From Burkholderia sp. Bp8992 (GTDB lineage Bacteria > Pseudomonadota > Gammaproteobacteria > Burkholderiales > Burkholderiaceae): DNA of 64,000 nucleotides. This document shows, in pieces, positions 15,781-23,480 of the stretch. The notes under the pieces were generated by a model. It had not been told where the DNA came from and made no database searches. It saw only the letters and a list, made by a program, of their open reading frames with translations. Location: positions 1 through 64,000 of the forward strand of contig NZ_QTQI01000027.1 in NCBI RefSeq assembly GCF_003853705.1, written 5' to 3'. A program made the position numbers and the translations under genes. The first letter of the stretch is position 1, and each line of letters opens with the position of its first letter.

Positions 15781-18099
15781 ATGAAGCCGGCCGCGTCGCT
15801 GCTCGTCCTGTCGGCCGCCATGGTTGGCGCTTTCCATACGGCCGCGCTGTCGGCCGCGCCGATGCCGGCAGTGCCGGCCGCCGCGTCGGCTGCCGGGCCC
15901 GCCGAAGCGGCCGCGCCGGTGCTCGCGGCCGCGCCGAGCGCGGCCAGCGCATCGTCGGCCGGCCTGCCGGCGACGACCGTGCGTCTGCCTTTCGCGTCGC
16001 TCGGCGCGTTCGATCCGCTGCGCCTGCGCGGCGCCGACGACGCGCGCACGATCAACGCGGGCGTGCGGCTCGACCGCGTGGTGACGGGCGCGCGGTTGCG
16101 CCTCACCTATGCGTATTCGCCGTCGCTGGTGTTCCCGATGTCGCACCTGAAGGTGTCGGTGAACGGCGAAGTGATCGCGACCGTCCCGTTCGACGCCGCG
16201 CGCGCGGGCCGCACGGTCACGCAAGAGATTCCGATCGATCCGCGTTACTTCTCCGATTTCAACCAGATCGGCCTGCGCCTGATCGCGCACTACACGCTCG
16301 ATCATTGCGAAGATCCGACGAACTCGGCGCTGTGGGCCGACGTGAGCCCGACGAGCGAACTGATCCTCGACGAATCGCCGGTACGCCTGCCGAACGATCT
16401 CGCGCTGCTGCCTGCGCCGTTCTTCGACCGGCGCGACAACGGCCGCGTGCGGCTGCCGTTCGTGCTGCCGGCCGCGCCCGATTCGGCGACGCTGCGCAGC
16501 GCGGGCGTGCTCGCGTCGTGGTTCGGCGCGCTGGCCGACTACCGGCATGCGCGCTTCCCCGTATCGTCCGGGCTGCCGGCCGACGACCAGGCCGTGGTGG
16601 TCGGGACGGCCGCGACGCTGCCGGCCGGCCTCGTGCTGCCGTCGATCAACGGCCCGCTGCTCGCGGTGGCCGACAACCCGGCCGCGCCGGGACGCAAGGT
16701 GCTGGTCGTCACGGGCCGCACGGCGGCCGAGGTCGACGATGCGGTCGCCACGCTCGTGCTCGGCCGCGCGGCGCTGTCGGGGCCGGCGGCGACGGTTGCG
16801 CACGTCGATCTCGGCGCGCCGCGCAAGCCGTACGACGCGCCGCGCTGGCTGCCGGTGAACCGGCCGATCACGTTTCGCGAGCTCGTCAACGATCCGCGCC
16901 AGCTCGAAGTGCGCGGCACGACGCCCGACGCGATCCGCCTGAACCTGCGCGTGCCGGCCGATCTGCATTCGTGGAACGGCGCGGGTGTGCCGATCACGCT
17001 GCGCTACCGCTACACGGCGCCGACCGTGCAGGACAATTCGACGCTCGCGGTCGAGATCAACGACCAGCTCGTGAAGTCGTACCGGCTCGGGCCGGCCCAG
17101 GCCGAGGACGCGCACGGCCGCATGCAGCTGCCGCTGCTGTCGGTGCCGGAAGGGCGCGTGACGAGCGACGTCGACATTCCCGCGTTCCGCGTCGGCAGCG
17201 GCAACCAGCTGCAATTCCGCTTCACGCTCGATTCGCAGAAGACGGGCCTGTGTTCCAGCACGGCCACCGAGCCGCAGCGCGCGGCGATCGATCCCGATTC
17301 GACGATCGACTTCTCGCACTTCGTCCACTACGCGCAATTGCCGAACCTCGCGTTCTTCGCGAACAGCGGCTTCCCGTTCACGCGCTTCGCCGACCTGTCG
17401 CAGACGGCCGTCGTGCTGTCCGACCGGCCGTCGCCGCAGGAGCTCGAGGCCTATCTGACGATGCTCGGCCACATGGGCGAATGGACCGGCTTCCCGGCGC
17501 TGCGCGTGCAGGTCGCGCGGCCGGGCGACGTCGCCGCGCTGTCGGGCCACAAGGATCTGCTCGTGATCGACGGCTCGCCGGCGTCGCCGCTGCTCGCGCA
17601 CTGGCGCTCGGCGCTGCCGCTCGCGTTCGGCGAGCAGGGCGGTGCGGGCGGCGACGGTGCCACGCGCGTCGCGTTCACGGTGAAGGAGCGGTGGCGCAAC
17701 GGCGTCGGCCTCGCCGACGGCGGCGCGCATATCGAACAGACGGGCCCGCTCGCGACGCTCGCCGGATTCGAGCTGCCGGGCAGCCGCGGCCGCAGCGTCG
17801 TCGCGCTGACGGCGACCGACCAGCCGCGCCTCGGCGATCTGCTCGACGTATTCGAGAACCCGGGCCTCGTGTCGCAACTGCAGGGCGACCTCGCGGTGGT
17901 GCGGCCGGGGCAGGTCGACAGCCTGCGCGTCGGCGAGCCTTACGTGGTCGGCTTCGTGCCGTGGTATGCGCGTGTGTGGACCGAGGCGGCGCGGCATCCG
18001 GTCGCGCTCGGCGCGGTCGGCGTCGTCGCGGGGCTGCTGCTGGCGCTCGGCGTGTTCAGCGTGCTGCAGAGAATCGCCGCGCGTCGACGGGGGATGTAA
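15781..18099 (+). CDS. bcsB: Cellulose synthase regulatory/periplasmic subunit BcsB (772 aa)
   Basis: The periplasmic partner of BcsA that guides the glucan and is required for activity. It has an N-terminal signal peptide (about residues 1-26), an Ala/Pro-rich linker, then paired carbohydrate-binding and flavodoxin-like halves (YSPSLVFPMSHLKVSVNGE, DHCEDPTNSALWADV and the later LGPAQAEDAHGRMQ are BcsB hallmarks). A single C-terminal membrane anchor (about 738-760) and a basic tail complete it. The usual E. coli length is 779 residues. It starts the plus-strand operon bcsB-Z-C; in most loci bcsA precedes bcsB, here bcsA is six genes later. Confidence 0.95.
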   Translation: MKPAASLLVLSAAMVGAFHTAALSAAPMPAVPAAASAAGPAEAAAPVLAAAPSAASASSAGLPATTVRLPFASLGAFDPLRLRGADDARTINAGVRLDRVVTGARLRLTYAYSPSLVFPMSHLKVSVNGEVIATVPFDAARAGRTVTQEIPIDPRYFSDFNQIGLRLIAHYTLDHCEDPTNSALWADVSPTSELILDESPVRLPNDLALLPAPFFDRRDNGRVRLPFVLPAAPDSATLRSAGVLASWFGALADYRHARFPVSSGLPADDQAVVVGTAATLPAGLVLPSINGPLLAVADNPAAPGRKVLVVTGRTAAEVDDAVATLVLGRAALSGPAATVAHVDLGAPRKPYDAPRWLPVNRPITFRELVNDPRQLEVRGTTPDAIRLNLRVPADLHSWNGAGVPITLRYRYTAPTVQDNSTLAVEINDQLVKSYRLGPAQAEDAHGRMQLPLLSVPEGRVTSDVDIPAFRVGSGNQLQFRFTLDSQKTGLCSSTATEPQRAAIDPDSTIDFSHFVHYAQLPNLAFFANSGFPFTRFADLSQTAVVLSDRPSPQELEAYLTMLGHMGEWTGFPALRVQVARPGDVAALSGHKDLLVIDGSPASPLLAHWRSALPLAFGEQGGAGGDGATRVAFTVKERWRNGVGLADGGAHIEQTGPLATLAGFELPGSRGRSVVALTATDQPRLGDLLDVFENPGLVSQLQGDLAVVRPGQVDSLRVGEPYVVGFVPWYARVWTEAARHPVALGAVGVVAGLLLALGVFSVLQRIAARRRGM

Positions 18100-18102
18100 C
18101 GG

Positions 18103-19323
18103 ATGGCGCGGGCATTGACGAAGCGACGGGCAACGCAGCCGGCGCGACGTGTCGGCGCGGCACTCGCGCTGGCGCTGGCGATGACGTGCACGGCGGCCGG
18201 CCTGGCCACGCGCGCGCAGGCCGCGGGCGCCGCCGCGCCCGATGCGGGATGCGGCGCGGCCTGGCCGCGCTGGGACGCGTTCAAGCGCGATTTCATCTCG
18301 GCCGACGGCCGCGTGATCGACGTCGGCTCGGCCGATTCACGCACGGTATCGGAGGGGCAGGCGTATGGACTTTTCTTCGCGCTGGTCGCGAACGACCGGC
18401 GCATGTTCGACACGATCCTCGCATGGACCGAGAACAACCTCGCGCAGGGCGACCTGAGCGCGCACCTGCCCGCGTGGCTGTGGGGCCGCGCGCCCGACGG
18501 CGCGTGGCGCGTGCTCGACGCGAACGCGGCGTCGGATGCCGACCTGTGGATCGCGTATGCGCTCGTCGAAGCCGGGCGGCTGTGGCACGAGCGCAGCTAT
18601 ACGGCACGCGGCGCGCTGCTCGCGAAGCGCGTGCTCGACGACGAGACGGCGAGCGTGCCGGGCCTCGGCCTCACGCTGTTGCCGGGGCCGACCGGGTTCC
18701 GGCTCGCCAACGGCCAGTTCCGCGTGAATCCGAGCTATTCGCCGCCGCAAGTGATCCGCGCGCTCGGCGCGCGCCTGCCCGACGACCGGCGCTGGGCCGC
18801 GCTGGCATCCAGCACCGGGCGCGTGCTGCTCGACACCGCGCCGAAGGGCTTTTCGCCCGACTGGGCGCTGTATCGCGCGGGCACGGGCTTCGGGCCCGAT
18901 CCGGACACGCATGCGGAGAGCGCGTACAACGCGATCCGCGTGTACCTGTGGGCCGGCATGCTCGACCGCGCCGATCCGCTGGCCGCGCCGTTGCTCGCGC
19001 GCTTCGCGCCGTTCGCCGACCATATCGCCGCGCATGGCGCGCCGCCGGAGAAGGTCGACACGACGACGGGCGTCGCGGGGCCGAGCGACGGCAACGGCGG
19101 GTTTTCGGCGGCGGCCGTCCCGTTCCTCGACGCGCGCGGCCAGCGTGCGCTCGCGGATGCGCAGGCGGCCCGCGTCGAGACGCTCGCGCGCCAGTCGGCA
19201 CCGGGCTATTACACGAGCGTGCTGACGCTGTTCGGCCTCGGCTGGCGCGAAGGGCGCTACACGTTCGGCGCGGACGGCACGCTCGACCCGCGCTGGGGAG
19301 GCCGCTCGTGCGCCGCCCGCTGA
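18103..19323 (+). CDS. bcsZ: Periplasmic endo-beta-1,4-glucanase BcsZ, GH8 (406 aa)
   Basis: A GH8 cellulase that trims nascent cellulose in the periplasm. Signal peptide at residues 1-40 (ends TRAQA). The catalytic acid is Glu84 in VSEGQAYG, equivalent to E. coli BcsZ Glu55. Conserved blocks LPAWLWG, NAASDADLW, FNPSY-like VNPSYSPP and APKGFSPDW are present. The segment corresponding to SYDAIR of E. coli BcsZ, which carries the reported catalytic base Asp243, reads AYNAIR here (Asn276). The enzyme may therefore be impaired, use another base, or act mainly as a binding protein. It begins 3 bases after the bcsB stop; its 3' end overlaps bcsC by 16 bases. Confidence 0.93.
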   Translation: MARALTKRRATQPARRVGAALALALAMTCTAAGLATRAQAAGAAAPDAGCGAAWPRWDAFKRDFISADGRVIDVGSADSRTVSEGQAYGLFFALVANDRRMFDTILAWTENNLAQGDLSAHLPAWLWGRAPDGAWRVLDANAASDADLWIAYALVEAGRLWHERSYTARGALLAKRVLDDETASVPGLGLTLLPGPTGFRLANGQFRVNPSYSPPQVIRALGARLPDDRRWAALASSTGRVLLDTAPKGFSPDWALYRAGTGFGPDPDTHAESAYNAIRVYLWAGMLDRADPLAAPLLARFAPFADHIAAHGAPPEKVDTTTGVAGPSDGNGGFSAAAVPFLDARGQRALADAQAARVETLARQSAPGYYTSVLTLFGLGWREGRYTFGADGTLDPRWGGRSCAAR

Positions 19324-22300
19324 AGCGCGCCGTGCCGCATGTCGCGGGATTCGCGTGGCTCGCGTCGTCGGTGTGCGCGGCGGCGCCGGGCCCGGCATCC
19401 GGCACGGCGATGCCGAATGCGCCGGCGACCTCCGCTTCCACGGACGCGCAGCGTCAGCTCGACACCGCGCGGATGTGGGGCACCAAGCATCGCGACGACC
19501 TCGCGCGCGACGCATTGCGCAAGGGGCTGCTGATCGCGCCGGGCGATCCCGAATTGCTGGCCGAACAGGTCCGCGTGCTGCTGCGGCTCGGCGACGCAAA
19601 GGGCGCGCAGGCGTCGCTCGCGCGCCTGCAGGCGCAGTCGCCGAATGCGCCCGCCACGCGGCGGGTGGCCGACGAATATCGTGTCGCGACGAGCGGGCGC
19701 GGCGAGATGGCGCAGATCCGCCTGCTCGCGCGCAGCGGCCGCGCGGACGAGGCGGCCCGGCGGATCGTCGCGCTGTTTCCGAACGGCGCGCCGTCGGGGG
19801 CGCTCGGCGCCGAGTACTACCAGATCGTGTCGAATGCGCCGGGCGGGCGCGAGCCGGCGATCGCCGCGCTGCGCCGCGCGGTCGCGGCCGATCCGCGGGA
19901 CACGAGCGCGTCGATCGCGCTCGCGCGGCTCTTGAACCAGCGCGCCGACACGCGCCCGGAAGCGAACCGGATCGCGTGGTCGCTCGCGAAGCGCACCGAC
20001 GCCGACCATACGGAGGCGATGGCGTTGTGGCGCCGCGTGCTGCAGTCGGCCGGCAGCGATCCCGCCTATCTCGATGCGCTGCATGCGTATCTCGCGCTCG
20101 TGCCGGACGACACCGAATTCCGCGACCGCATCGCCGGCCTCGACCAGCAGCGCGAGGCGCAGCGCCGGCTCGAGCGCGATCCGGACTACATCGCGCAGCA
20201 GCGCGGGTTGCAGGCGCTCGCGCGCGGCGACCTGGCTGCCGCCGACCCATTGCTCGCGCGCGCCGCGCGGGCGCGGGCGGACGACGCCGACGCGGTCGGC
20301 GGACTCGGCCTGCTGCGCCTGCGCGAAGGGCGGCACGACGAAGCGCGTGCGCTGTTCACGCAGGCCGCGACGCGCGCGACCGATCAACGCGGCAAATGGC
20401 AAAGCCTCGCGCGTACCGCGCAGTTCTGGGGGCTGCTCGCGCAAGGCCGCGAAGCGGCCAACGCGGGACGTCCGCAGGACGCCGAGCGCGCGGCGCGGGC
20501 GGCGCTCGCGATGCAGCCGGGCAGCCCGGACGCGAAGCTGCAGCTTGCCGATGCGCTGCTCGCGCAGCGCGACTGGGCGCACGCGGAGCCGTTGTTGCGC
20601 GAGTTGCTGGCCGCGCGTTCGCCGGACCTGTCGGCCGTGCGCGGCACGGCCATGCTGTACGAAAACACCGGCCGCGCAGACAGGATCGGCCCGTTGCTCG
20701 ACGCGCTGCAAGGGCGCGTGGCGGGGCGTGACGATCGCCGCGCGCTCGACGGCCTGCGGGCCGACCTGCTCGCGAGCCAGGCCCGCGTGCTGGCCGACAA
20801 GGGCGAACGCGGGCCCGCCGCGCAACGCTACGAAGCGGCCGTGCGCGCGGCGCCCGACGCGCCGTGGACGCGCTTCGCGCTCGCGCGTCTCTATCGCGAC
20901 ATGGGGTTGCCGCAGCTCGGCCGCACGGTGATGGACGACGGGCTCGCGCTGAGCGATACGCCTGAGATGCGCTACGCGACCGCGCTGTACCGCAATTCGC
21001 TCGACGACGTCGCGGGCGCGCAGGCCGCGCTCGCGCCCGTCGACGACGCGCATCGTTCGGACGGGATGCGCGCACTCGCGCGCAAGCTCGACGGCGAACG
21101 CGCGCTGGCCGACGCACGCGGCGCGCTCGGGCGCGGCGACCGCGCGGCATTCGCCGCCACGCTCGCGCATGCTCAGGCGAGCGCGCCGGACGATCCCGAC
21201 ATGCTCGCCGCGATCGGCGCGCAGTGGATCGACGCGGGCGAACCCGATCGCGGCCTCGCGCCGCTGCACGACTGGATCGCCGCGCATCCGCGCGAAGCCG
21301 ATGCGGACGTGCGGCTGCGCTACGGCGACCTGCTCGGCAGCGCGGGGCGCGACGATGCGCTCGCCGCATGGCTCGACACGTTGCGTCGCGACCCGTCGCT
21401 GACCGCCGCGCAGACGGCGCGGCTCGAGGATCAGTCGCTGCGGCTCGTGCTGCGGCAGACCGACGACGCGATCGCGCAGCAGGACTACGCACGGGCGCGC
21501 CAGCTGCTCGACCGCGCGAGCCCGGCCGGCCGCGCGGACAAGCGCCATGCGCTCGAACTGGCCGATCTCGAACGCGCGCAGGGCCATTACGGCGCGGCGC
21601 GCGACGCGCTCGCGCCGGTCGTGGCGCGTACGCCGGACGACGCCGATACGCAACTCGCGCTCGCGCGGATCGACGAGGACAGCGGCAACCGTGCGGCCGC
21701 GCTTGCACGCGTGCAGGCCGTGCTCGCGCGCACGCCGGACGACGACGTCGACACGCAACTGTCGGCCGTGCGTCGCCTGAACGCGCTGCGCCGCCCGGAC
21801 GAAGCCGCGCAGGTGACGGATCGGCTGCAGGCCGCATATCCGGCGCGCGCCGACGTGACGGTCGCGGCCGGGCGCGTGGCCGAGGCCCAGGGTCGCTATG
21901 ACGACGCGGCGTCGCTGTATCGGCTGTCGCAGTCGCAGGAGCGCGCGACGGGCGTGAGCCCGGGCCGCGACGGATTGACGCCCGCCCAGGCCGCGTTCGC
22001 GGATCTGCAGCAGCGGCGCAATCCCGAGATCGAGACCGGCTGGCTACCCGCGTACAAATCGGGCGACGAAGGCGTCTCGTCGTATCGCGCGCAGCAAGTG
22101 CCGATCTACATGCAGATGCCGGTCCGTTACGACGGGCACGTGTTCGCGCAGATCGACACCGTGCACCTCGACCCGGGCACGCTCGATATGAGCGACCCGA
22201 ACGCGTATTCGCTGAAGACGTTCGGCACCTATGCGGCGCTCAGGGCACAGGCGAATCCGTCAACCGCCGCGCTGCTCGCGAATCCGCCGGGCTCGCTGCA

Positions 22301-23186
22301 CCAGTCGACGACGGGCGTCGCGCTCGGCGCCGGCTATCTGTCGGACGCCTGGCGTTTCGACCTCGGCACGTCGCCGCTCGGGTTTCCCGTGCATTACCTC
22401 GTCGGCGGCGTGCGCTATCGTTTCGACGCGGGCCCGGCGAGCTTCAGCGTGAATGCGTCGCGGCGGCCGGAAACGAGCAGCGTGCTGTCGTACGCGGGGA
22501 TGCGCGACCCGTGGACGGGCGCGGTGTGGGGCGGCGTGCGCCGCGACGGCGTGAACCTGCGCGCGTCGGTCGACGTCGGCCGCACGAACCTGTTCGCGGA
22601 ACTCGGCGCGGGCGTGCTGTCCGGCCGCAACGTCGAACGCAACGCGGAAGTCACGCTGCGCACCGGCTTCACGGTGCCCGTGTACGAACGTGCGACGATG
22701 AAGGTCAGCACCGGTCTCGTCGGCAATGCGTGGCACTACGCGCAGAACCTGCGCTACTACACGTACGGGCAGGGCGGTTACTACAGCCCGCAGCGCTACC
22801 TGTCGCTCGGCGTGCCGATCGAATGGGCGGGGCGGCGCGACGCGCTGTCGTGGGACCTGACGTTCACGGGCGGGATTTCGAACAGCTACGAGAAGGATTC
22901 GCTGTACTACCCGACGTTCTCGAGCCAGCGGGCCGCACAGGTCGCGGCCGGGTTCGTGTATGCGGGCAGTTCGACGCGCGGCGTGTCGTTCTCGTACGGC
23001 GTCAACGGCATCGTCGAGTACCGCGTGAACCCGCACCTGAGCGTCGGCGCGCAGTTGCAGATCGACCGGTCGCACGACTATGCGCCGAGCTCGGCGCTCG
23101 TGTACCTGCGCTATGCGTTCCAAGCGCGTGCGCCGCGCAGCTGGCTCGTGACGCCGACGCCCGTGCGGCTTTATTCGGATTACTAG
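19308..23186 (+). CDS. bcsC: Cellulose export protein BcsC: TPR scaffold plus outer-membrane barrel (1292 aa)
   Basis: The outer-membrane exit channel for cellulose. I choose GTG 19308 because a GGGAGG (19296-19301) lies 6 bases upstream and the product begins with a fitting signal peptide (MRRPLKRAVPHVAGFAWLA, cleavage near AAA, residue ~25). Residues ~45-880 are tandem tetratricopeptide repeats (ALRKGLLIAPGDPELLAEQ and many similar units). Residues ~930-1292 are the BCSC_C barrel with Tyr/Gly alternating strands. Longer frames upstream overlap bcsB and bcsZ and are shadows. The TAG stop is the first three bases of the insertion element at 23183, so the element supplies or preserves the stop. 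Confidence 0.94.
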   Translation: MRRPLKRAVPHVAGFAWLASSVCAAAPGPASGTAMPNAPATSASTDAQRQLDTARMWGTKHRDDLARDALRKGLLIAPGDPELLAEQVRVLLRLGDAKGAQASLARLQAQSPNAPATRRVADEYRVATSGRGEMAQIRLLARSGRADEAARRIVALFPNGAPSGALGAEYYQIVSNAPGGREPAIAALRRAVAADPRDTSASIALARLLNQRADTRPEANRIAWSLAKRTDADHTEAMALWRRVLQSAGSDPAYLDALHAYLALVPDDTEFRDRIAGLDQQREAQRRLERDPDYIAQQRGLQALARGDLAAADPLLARAARARADDADAVGGLGLLRLREGRHDEARALFTQAATRATDQRGKWQSLARTAQFWGLLAQGREAANAGRPQDAERAARAALAMQPGSPDAKLQLADALLAQRDWAHAEPLLRELLAARSPDLSAVRGTAMLYENTGRADRIGPLLDALQGRVAGRDDRRALDGLRADLLASQARVLADKGERGPAAQRYEAAVRAAPDAPWTRFALARLYRDMGLPQLGRTVMDDGLALSDTPEMRYATALYRNSLDDVAGAQAALAPVDDAHRSDGMRALARKLDGERALADARGALGRGDRAAFAATLAHAQASAPDDPDMLAAIGAQWIDAGEPDRGLAPLHDWIAAHPREADADVRLRYGDLLGSAGRDDALAAWLDTLRRDPSLTAAQTARLEDQSLRLVLRQTDDAIAQQDYARARQLLDRASPAGRADKRHALELADLERAQGHYGAARDALAPVVARTPDDADTQLALARIDEDSGNRAAALARVQAVLARTPDDDVDTQLSAVRRLNALRRPDEAAQVTDRLQAAYPARADVTVAAGRVAEAQGRYDDAASLYRLSQSQERATGVSPGRDGLTPAQAAFADLQQRRNPEIETGWLPAYKSGDEGVSSYRAQQVPIYMQMPVRYDGHVFAQIDTVHLDPGTLDMSDPNAYSLKTFGTYAALRAQANPSTAALLANPPGSLHQSTTGVALGAGYLSDAWRFDLGTSPLGFPVHYLVGGVRYRFDAGPASFSVNASRRPETSSVLSYAGMRDPWTGAVWGGVRRDGVNLRASVDVGRTNLFAELGAGVLSGRNVERNAEVTLRTGFTVPVYERATMKVSTGLVGNAWHYAQNLRYYTYGQGGYYSPQRYLSLGVPIEWAGRRDALSWDLTFTGGISNSYEKDSLYYPTFSSQRAAQVAAGFVYAGSSTRGVSFSYGVNGIVEYRVNPHLSVGAQLQIDRSHDYAPSSALVYLRYAFQARAPRSWLVTPTPVRLYSDY

Positions 23187-23471
23187 GGTCTGTTTCCACA
23201 TGGAACACACATGCGAATGCCCGAAATCGCTCGTAGGGCAAGAAGTGAGGAGCGCCGTTTGGCCGAGCCAAACAAGCGACGAGCGACGCCGCCATACGGG
23301 CGATTTCGGGCATTCCCGTGGAATGGATTTTTTAATTTGGGGTTGCCACGAGAACGGCCGCTCGCCGCGTTGCGCTCCTGGCGAATACGTCAGTATTCGC
23401 GGCGTCACGCGCCTCGCGAGCGGCCGTTCTCGTGGCAACGCATGTGCGTTCCATGTGGAAACAGACCCTAG
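23183..23471 (+). mobile_element. Structured CTAG-flanked element, copy 1 (three-arm inverted-repeat element, non-coding)
   Basis: A 289-base element with CTAG at both ends (23183-23186, 23468-23471). Terminal arms 23183-23215 and 23439-23471 pair over 33 bases with one mismatch. Inner arm A: 23215-23230 with 23300-23315, a perfect 16-bp stem, capped by a GTTTGGC-CGA-GCCAAAC hairpin (23257-23273). Inner arm B: 23342-23364 with 23417-23439, a perfect 23-bp stem, capped by GCGAATAC-GTCA-GTATTCGC (23381-23400). It encodes no transposase. Copy 2, inverted, is at 37017-37309 with the same architecture. CTAG at both sides is what a YTAR-type target duplication (known for IS5-group elements) would give, so mobilisation in trans is likely. 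It separates bcsC from bcsE. I do not recognise a named family. Confidence 0.85.
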
Positions 23472-23480
23472 GGGAACGTC

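Noticed and set aside
15744-23186. A 2480-codon plus-strand frame spanning bcsB, bcsZ and bcsC
   Set aside because: Only its last part (from 19308) is the real bcsC. The rest is an Arg-rich frame kept open by high GC3 over the true bcsB and bcsZ.
23183-23471. CRISPR-like array in the repeat-rich gap
   Set aside because: The repeats are inverted arms, not regularly spaced direct repeats with spacers, and no cas genes are near.
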